Positions 5,561-8,672 of a DNA stretch of 8,672 bases are shown one piece after another. Each line of letters opens with the position of its first letter. Position 1 is the stretch's first letter. The position numbers were made by a program, and so were the translations under genes. This DNA comes from Thermoplasmata archaeon (GTDB lineage: Archaea; Thermoplasmatota; Thermoplasmata; Thermoplasmatales; Thermoplasmataceae): assembly GCA_021827885.1 (NCBI GenBank), contig JAKAUD010000246.1, positions 1 through 8,672 on the forward strand, written 5' to 3'. The notes under the pieces are model-generated. The model worked only from the letters and a program-made list of their open reading frames with translations. It was not told where the DNA came from and did no database searches.

Positions 5561-6454
5561 ATGGCTCTTATGAAATATAGAAGAATTCGTATTTCGTTGG
5601 CTGTGCTTTTTACTGCTATTTTGTTTGCAAGTTCTCTGATAGTAATTACCACTTCGATTTCTGGTGGATCCTCCCAATATAAGACTGTTGAATCTGCTGT
5701 TCTTCATACCCCTAATAATGGTAGCCTTCTAGATGAGACCACCACACAAGGAACAGCGACCTCTGAGAATTGGGCTGGATATCTAGTTGCATCCAGTTTA
5801 AGCAACCCACAGCCTGTCTTTTACGAGGTCGATGGTTCATGGATAGTGCAGACTCCCGCTGGCCATTTTATTGGCACTGAGACGCACTCTTCACAGTGGA
5901 TTGGAATTGGTGGTTGGTTTAGCAACACCCTCATTCAAGTTGGAACTGAATCAAATGCCCACAATTATTACCAAAACAGCTATTATGCATGGTATGAAAT
6001 GCTACCTACCTCAACGCAGGCTGGAAACTCTTCGAACGTAAAGATAACTTCCTTGACCGTACACTCAGGGGATGTAATCGACGCATCAATTTCTGAATAC
6101 CAAAGCTCAAGTGAGTGGACGATCTACATACAGGATATTTCAACTGGTCAATCTTACCAAAACAATTTCCACTACACCCCTGACATGAAATCAGCAGAAT
6201 GGATTGAAGAGAGACCTACGGTTAATGGAAACTATGCAAATCTAGCAAACTTTGGAACAGCATATTTCGGTCCCCAGTACACATCAGGATACTACAATCG
6301 TGCTTATGACACAAATGGATACATATATGATATAAACTCTCTGCCATATTACGCCATTTCAATGTACGACTCTTCCGGCACTCTAATGGCATCACCTTCT
6401 TCGTTGGGGAGCGATGGAAATAGTTTCACGGTTACTTGGCACAGCAGCACATGA
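5561..6454 (+). CDS. Secreted G1-family (eqolisin) glutamic peptidase
   Basis: A protein of 297 residues with an N-terminal signal or anchor (basic KYRRIR, then a hydrophobic stretch to about residue 31). The mature part carries eqolisin landmarks in order: NWAGYLV (70-76), VDGSWIVQTP (90-99), SSQWIGIGGWF (110-120), LIQVGTE with candidate catalytic Gln126, YYAWYEMLP (141-149), VHSGDVIDASI (167-177), then ISTGQSY and AEWIEERP with candidate catalytic Glu213. In scytalidoglutamic peptidase the Gln and Glu dyad lies in equivalent ILQTG and AEWI motifs. The family cleaves proteins at low pH and has a concanavalin-like beta-sandwich fold. In an acidophile it would digest external protein for peptide uptake (inference). 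Its size is typical of a prokaryotic member with a short pro-region (about 32-65). It is probably monocistronic with its own promoter. Confidence 0.88.
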   Translation: MALMKYRRIRISLAVLFTAILFASSLIVITTSISGGSSQYKTVESAVLHTPNNGSLLDETTTQGTATSENWAGYLVASSLSNPQPVFYEVDGSWIVQTPAGHFIGTETHSSQWIGIGGWFSNTLIQVGTESNAHNYYQNSYYAWYEMLPTSTQAGNSSNVKITSLTVHSGDVIDASISEYQSSSEWTIYIQDISTGQSYQNNFHYTPDMKSAEWIEERPTVNGNYANLANFGTAYFGPQYTSGYYNRAYDTNGYIYDINSLPYYAISMYDSSGTLMASPSSLGSDGNSFTVTWHSST

Positions 6455-6502
6455 TAATTTCTGTTAATCTAAGCGAAATATTTCATGCAAAAGCCGCCAA
6501 CA

Positions 6503-6529
6503 CAATTTTTTTAATTTTCTAATCTTTTA
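6503..6529 (+). terminator. T-rich stretch after the peptidase gene
   Basis: Runs of T (TTTTTTTAATTTTC and then TCTTTT) on the coding strand begin about 50 bases after the peptidase stop. Archaeal RNA polymerase terminates at such runs without needing a hairpin. The same A/T-rich stretch may also hold the promoter of the next gene. Confidence 0.4.
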
Positions 6530-6536
6530 TGACCGT

Positions 6537-6542
6537 GAGGTG
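6537..6542 (+). promoter_or_regulatory. Shine-Dalgarno site for the small membrane protein
   Basis: GAGGTG, five bases before ATG 6548, matches the complement of the archaeal 16S 3' end. It contrasts with the leaderless look of the peptidase gene just upstream. Confidence 0.6.
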
Positions 6543-6547
6543 TTTAA

Positions 6548-6901
6548 ATGCATAAAAGTGATATTAAAAGTGTAAGGTTGTTTCTAATATCTCTAGGTCT
6601 CTACTTTTACTACTTTTTTGGGATATTTGGTAACTCGCCCCCCTTTTATTTCATTGGAAAAGTATTCTTGAGTTCAAATGGAGGTGGAGGTATAAATGGA
6701 TACCTCGGGAGCGGACCCAATTCCCTTGCAACAATCTACAGTTCAATTCCAGAATATGAAAAAGTGATAATATCATTAGAAAATGTGATGCTAAACAGCA
6801 CCGTGTTATTCATCGCCATCACGCTTGCTATTGCCTTATATGGGACATTAACCATTATCCCGTTCATCAGAATTCAGAAAAGGGTTTCTGATATTTCATG
6901 A
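6548..6901 (+). CDS. Small membrane protein with two predicted helices
   Basis: A protein of 117 residues. Hydrophobic helix 1 is at about 9-27 (LFLISLGLYFYYFFGIFG) and helix 2 at about 85-106 (TVLFIAITLAIALYG and on). They are separated by a loop with a glycine-rich SSNGGGGINGYLGSG segment. A short basic tail (RIQKR) follows helix 2, suggesting both ends are cytoplasmic. ATG 6548 has an excellent ribosome site, GAGGTG at 6537-6542 with five bases of spacing, so the gene is probably expressed. It follows the peptidase in the same direction with 93 bases between them. No family is recognised and no functional link is evident. Confidence 0.7.
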   Translation: MHKSDIKSVRLFLISLGLYFYYFFGIFGNSPPFYFIGKVFLSSNGGGGINGYLGSGPNSLATIYSSIPEYEKVIISLENVMLNSTVLFIAITLAIALYGTLTIIPFIRIQKRVSDIS

Positions 6902-6904
6902 AAT
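6893..6904. repeat. Perfect palindrome at a stop codon
   Basis: ATTTCATGAAAT is a perfect 12-base palindrome overlapping the TGA at 6899-6901. Related dyads occur after the integrase (3100-3121) and in the hairpin at 5354-5367. Confidence 0.5.
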
Positions 6905-6914
6905 GTGAGATCCC

Positions 6915-6930
6915 ACCATATATAAATGGT
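6915..6930. promoter_or_regulatory. TATA-like element inside a small dyad
   Basis: ACCATATATAAATGGT has ACCAT and ATGGT arms flanking a TATA element. It could be a promoter overlapped by an operator for the downstream operon. A second element, TTTATAAG, lies at 6971-6978 and would start a transcript near 7000, some 47 bases before ATG 7047. Nothing else is evident between 6902 and 7046. Confidence 0.35.
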
Positions 6931-7046
6931 ATTTTACTTTAGTTGGTTGTGGAATCCGTAATATCCGCACTTTATAAGTAATCTCTTTTTCTCATTTTCC
7001 CGGATAATAGGTTTGGCTTATGTACCATCCTTAATTAAACGGCTTT

Positions 7047-7253
7047 ATGGGTGTATCGGCAAAAACAAAGGATGTACCTGATGACCGCGTGATTCAGGAG
7101 ATAAAAAACGCAAGCTATCAGAAAGGATGGAACGCCAGGAAGGAATTTGATTCCGGGCTTATAGAGGAAGCTATCAGGAAAAGCCAGGATTTTGAGGATT
7201 TTTCCAGGATACTGAGAGAAGCTATTGCAAGAGAAGAGGGACCTGTGGAGTAA
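7047..7253 (+). CDS. Small charged helical protein, first gene of a three-gene operon
   Basis: A protein of 68 residues, almost entirely predicted helix and rich in Glu, Lys, Arg and Asp (for example LIEEAIRKSQDFEDFSRILR). No signal peptide or membrane segment. There is no clear ribosome site before ATG 7047. Translation from a leadered transcript (TATA at 6971) or a leaderless one are both possible. Its TAA overlaps the next ATG by one base (TAATG), so the two are translationally coupled. No family recognised. Small coupled genes next to ribbon-helix-helix regulators are typical of archaeal plasmids and viruses (inference). Confidence 0.65.
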   Translation: MGVSAKTKDVPDDRVIQEIKNASYQKGWNARKEFDSGLIEEAIRKSQDFEDFSRILREAIAREEGPVE

Positions 7254-7540
7254 TGCCGAGCGAAGATACTGGAAAAACGAGGGACCATATTTCACCAGCC
7301 CGAACGGATCATGACATGGAGAATACCATCAAGGAGTTAAGAAAGAAACTTGATTCTTTTGAAACACCAGAGCAAAGGGAACAGTATATCCGTGGCCTGA
7401 TACATGGCCATAATTGGTTCCTTGAAACACTTGAAAGGGGCTTGAAGTTAGGTCTGACTGATATGAATCTTGATAAATTCCTCGAGAGTGAGATTCAGTC
7501 TCAGAAGATCTTCTGGAAAAGTGTGAGGGATAAGATATGA
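7253..7540 (+). CDS. Small helical protein, second gene of the operon
   Basis: A protein of 95 residues. A polar, probably disordered start (residues 1-22) is followed by helices: MENTIKELRKKLDSF, then REQYIRGLIHGHNWFLETL, then a C-terminal helix FLESEIQSQKIFWKSV. GTGGAG lies two bases before ATG 7253, which is close. An internal ATG at 7316 (MENTIKEL) would give a 74-residue protein without the disordered start. I keep 7253 because of the TAATG coupling with the gene before it. Its stop overlaps the next gene's start (ATGA). Function unknown. Confidence 0.65.
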   Translation: MPSEDTGKTRDHISPARTDHDMENTIKELRKKLDSFETPEQREQYIRGLIHGHNWFLETLERGLKLGLTDMNLDKFLESEIQSQKIFWKSVRDKI

Positions 7541-7734
7541 ACAGATTTGACATGGAATTCTGGAATGGCGGCCTTAAAGCTCTGATTCTTGCAGCTGAGA
7601 AATTAGCTGAAATTGCAGAAGAGGATCCTGTAAATAAGGAGGGTATTCTAATTGCCAGGCATAATATTCTTGACATTAAGGAGAAGATAGAGCATATACA
7701 TTCAAAGGACTTTTACAAGGCACTAGTCGATTAA
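7537..7734 (+). CDS. Small helical protein, third gene of the operon
   Basis: A protein of 65 residues with two probable amphipathic helices (GLKALILAAEKLAEIAEE and ARHNILDIKEKIEHI) in a helical-hairpin layout. ATG 7537 overlaps the TGA of the preceding gene and has GAGG at 7525-7528 with eight bases of spacing. The stop at 7732-7734 overlaps the stop of the convergent regulator gene: both use the same TTAA (7731-7734). Function unknown; a small DNA- or protein-binding accessory is possible. Confidence 0.65.
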   Translation: MNRFDMEFWNGGLKALILAAEKLAEIAEEDPVNKEGILIARHNILDIKEKIEHIHSKDFYKALVD

Positions 7735-7907
7735 TCGTTGCCATGCCTGGGACTTTCTTTTTTCCATTTTTCTATTTTTTCCCTAACGGATGCTTTCACG
7801 AACTCTGCAACAGATGTGTAACCCAATTCCGGATGATGCGCAATGAAATTTTCCATATCTGCGTAGAAATTTTCTGGGAGTGAGACCTGTCTGTATCCCT
7901 TGACCAT
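7731..7907 (-). CDS. Ribbon-helix-helix regulator, divergent partner A
   Basis: A protein of 58 residues from ATG 7907. GYRQVSLPENF (residues 4-14) is the DNA-reading beta-strand plus turn, followed by helix 1 (YADMENFIAHH) and, after GYTS, helix 2 (VAEFVKASVREKIEKWKK). This is the layout of MetJ/Arc/CopG-type dimeric repressors. The frame stays open to an ATG at 8027, but the extra 40 residues would run through the promoter and operators and into the divergent gene, so I reject that start. A TATA-like element at 7931-7939 (minus strand, CATATTATC) lies about 28 bases upstream, which suggests a leaderless transcript. It shares the pattern GYxSxAEFVxxAxRxK with the divergent regulator, so the two are likely ancient duplicates. 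Confidence 0.75.
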   Translation of the reverse strand: MVKGYRQVSLPENFYADMENFIAHHPELGYTSVAEFVKASVREKIEKWKKESPRHGND

Positions 7908-7916
7908 TCTACCATG
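7907..7916 (-). promoter_or_regulatory. Candidate operator copy 1
   Basis: On the minus strand this is CATGGTAGAA, ending at the start codon of regulator A. It is the same ten bases as copy 3 in opposite orientation, and it would cover the transcription start of a leaderless mRNA. Confidence 0.45.
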
Positions 7917-7930
7917 ACTACTATAGTTAA

Positions 7931-7939
7931 GATAATATG
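7931..7939 (-). promoter_or_regulatory. TATA-like element of regulator A
   Basis: Minus-strand CATATTATC, centred 28 bases upstream of ATG 7907. It is a weak match in sequence but correctly placed for a leaderless start. Confidence 0.35.
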
Positions 7940-7961
7940 TTTGAGAGATAAATACACTATC

Positions 7962-7971
7962 TATGGTAGAA
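7962..7971 (+). promoter_or_regulatory. Candidate operator copy 2
   Basis: TATGGTAGAA, one base different from copies 1 and 3. It lies immediately upstream of the TATA box of regulator B, where TFB would contact the BRE, so binding here could block promoter recognition. Confidence 0.45.
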
Positions 7972-7973
7972 AT

Positions 7974-7983
7974 AATTATAAAC
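7974..7983 (+). promoter_or_regulatory. TATA box of the regulator B operon
   Basis: AATTATAAAC, with its core centred 25 bases before ATG 8004. There is no ribosome site, so the first gene of this operon is probably leaderless. Confidence 0.5.
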
Positions 7984-8002
7984 AACAAAATGTTCTCGCA
8001 TG

Positions 8003-8012
8003 CATGGTAGAA
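8003..8012 (+). promoter_or_regulatory. Candidate operator copy 3
   Basis: CATGGTAGAA overlaps the start codon of regulator B (codons ATG GTA GAA). If the mRNA is leaderless this is also the transcription start. The coding role alone could explain this copy, but not copies 1 and 2. Confidence 0.4.
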
Positions 8013-8165
8013 AGTAAGTATTCTCAAATAAGTCTGCCTAGATCCATCATTGAGCAGATCGACTTTGAAATCTCTACCTCCAGCAATGGTTATCGCTCAA
8101 GAGCTGAATTTGTAGCTGAAGCGATTCGACAAAAGTTGAGTCAAAAAGTGGAGGTAAAGAAATGA
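8004..8165 (+). CDS. Ribbon-helix-helix regulator, divergent partner B
   Basis: A protein of 53 residues. KYSQISLPRSI (5-15) forms the DNA-binding strand, helix 1 is IIEQIDFEIST, and after GYRS comes helix 2 AEFVAEAIRQKLSQK. It is of the same class as the divergent gene, likely a homodimeric or mixed-dimer repressor. The frame is open to ATG 7914, but the 30 extra residues would cross the promoter and resemble no ribbon-helix-helix N-terminus, so I take ATG 8004. It is the first gene of an operon with two further small genes: its TGA overlaps the next ATG, whose ribosome site GGAGGT is inside its last codons. Autoregulation through the YATGGTAGAA repeats is inferred. Confidence 0.75.
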   Translation: MVESKYSQISLPRSIIEQIDFEISTSSNGYRSRAEFVAEAIRQKLSQKVEVKK

Positions 8166-8446
8166 AAACGGAAAAAATGATTGGTTTGCACAACCTTTCT
8201 ATAATTTACAGACGGCTAAAAAGGATTTTCTTTGATTATTTTGAAATGAAGCAAAGGCTCAGGAAACAGATCCTTGACATCCAGGATTCAGTCCGGTATC
8301 TCATGACTTTCAGGAAGAACAACCCGGAGAATGACTGGTCTGAGACCATGATCCAGTATTCCCTGAAACTCCAGAGCAAACTTCTTACAAGATACCAGAA
8401 AAAATTCGGTGAATTCCCCTTTGAAATCGTGGAGCTGGCACAATGA
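8162..8446 (+). CDS. Small basic helical protein, second gene of the regulator B operon
   Basis: A protein of 94 residues, mostly helical and strongly basic in the first half (YRRLKRIFFDYFEMKQRLRK). A second pair of helices runs to the C-terminus (IQYSLKLQSKLLTRYQKKFG). No cysteines, signal peptide or membrane segment. ATG 8162 has an excellent ribosome site (GGAGGT at 8150-8155, six bases away) and overlaps the preceding stop as ATGA. Its own stop overlaps the next start in the same way. Nucleic-acid binding would fit the charge but no family is recognised. Confidence 0.7.
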   Translation: MKTEKMIGLHNLSIIYRRLKRIFFDYFEMKQRLRKQILDIQDSVRYLMTFRKNNPENDWSETMIQYSLKLQSKLLTRYQKKFGEFPFEIVELAQ

Positions 8447-8672
8447 GGCTCCAGGATATTGACATAAAGATCCCAATGAAGTTTGATTCCCTGGGAAATC
8501 CCATTATCACTGAAAGCGAAAAAGAAGCACTAGGGTTAGTAAAAACCAACAGGCCAGAACCCAGATTCTGGTACAGGTTTGAATGCAGGAACTGCGGTAA
8601 TATCTGGAAAGCAAGAGCAAGACCTGACAGAGCGAAGTACTGCAATAAGTGCAAATCTCTTTCTATAAAGCG
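8443..8672 (+). CDS. Zinc-ribbon protein, 3' end outside the window
   Basis: An open frame runs from ATG 8443 to the end of the window (76 codons, no stop). It begins MRLQDIDIKIPMKFDSLGNP. After about 45 residues, FECRNCGNIW and, 12 residues on, YCNKCKSL supply two CxxC knuckles, a classic four-cysteine zinc ribbon. The start overlaps the preceding stop (ATGA), and GGAG at 8431-8434 is eight bases upstream. It is the third gene of the regulator B operon. Zinc ribbons of this kind occur in small DNA- or RNA-binding proteins of archaea and their viruses; the partner is unknown and the rest of the protein is not visible. Confidence 0.75.
   Translation, partial: MRLQDIDIKIPMKFDSLGNPIITESEKEALGLVKTNRPEPRFWYRFECRNCGNIWKARARPDRAKYCNKCKSLSIK

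Noticed and set aside
7035..7295. Minus-strand open frame of 86 codons
   Set aside because: Antisense to the first operon gene; Cys/Phe-rich with no start signal.
7329..7676. Minus-strand open frame of 115 codons
   Set aside because: It runs antisense across two genes whose ATGA coupling and ribosome sites support the plus strand.
7908..8027. N-terminal extensions of both regulator genes (to 8027 on minus and 7914 on plus)
   Set aside because: They would overlap each other, the TATA elements and the operators, and do not resemble ribbon-helix-helix N-termini.
8288..8654. Minus-strand open frames at the window end
   Set aside because: They are antisense to the coupled genes at 8162 and 8443, the latter having clear zinc knuckles.

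Overview
The window looks like the chromosome of an acidophilic, moderately thermophilic archaeon of the Thermoplasmatales type (Ferroplasma, Acidiplasma or Cuniculiplasma relatives). This is an inference, and no rRNA or tRNA is present to fix it. It rests on archaeal TATA boxes about 25 bases before start codons, apparent leaderless genes beside genes with GGAGG or GAGGTG ribosome sites, secreted Ser/Thr/Asn/Tyr-rich proteins, a G1-type (eqolisin) acid protease and a compact archaeal tyrosine recombinase. The region is accessory in character: integrase, integrase debris, probable IS debris, orphan genes and two small-gene operons with ribbon-helix-helix regulators.

Layout. Bases 1-2412 hold two co-directional exported proteins: a large one whose 5' end lies before the window, then a 200-residue one with a strong ribosome site. 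Bases 2413-3098 hold a repeat-rich promoter region and a compact tyrosine recombinase. Bases 3162-4154 (minus strand) encode an acidic orphan protein, divergent from a CBS-pair protein with a C-terminal HEPN-like RNase motif (4304-5221). Between these two starts lies an in-frame relic of the 3' tail of a second integrase. That relic also supplies the ribosome site of the CBS-HEPN gene, and it forms a 15-base direct repeat with the intact integrase tail. Bases 5222-5560 carry no intact gene. They hold what looks like the decayed 3' end of an IS200/IS605-type tnpB gene with its terminal hairpins, then the promoter of the protease.

Bases 5561-6454 encode a secreted G1 peptidase and 6548-6901 a small two-helix membrane protein. 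Bases 7047-7734 are an overlapping three-gene operon of small helical proteins. Bases 7731-7907 (minus) and 8004-8165 (plus) are two divergent, related ribbon-helix-helix regulators. Their shared 96-base spacer carries three copies of a YATGGTAGAA motif placed on the promoters and starts. The plus-strand regulator leads an operon (8004 to beyond 8672) that continues with a helical protein and a four-cysteine zinc-ribbon protein cut off by the window end.

The most interesting points are the integrase-tail repeat around a one-gene cassette, the CBS-HEPN protein as a possible nucleotide-gated RNase or defence factor, and the dual ribbon-helix-helix switch with a visible operator set. All functional readings come from reading the sequence without database searches.
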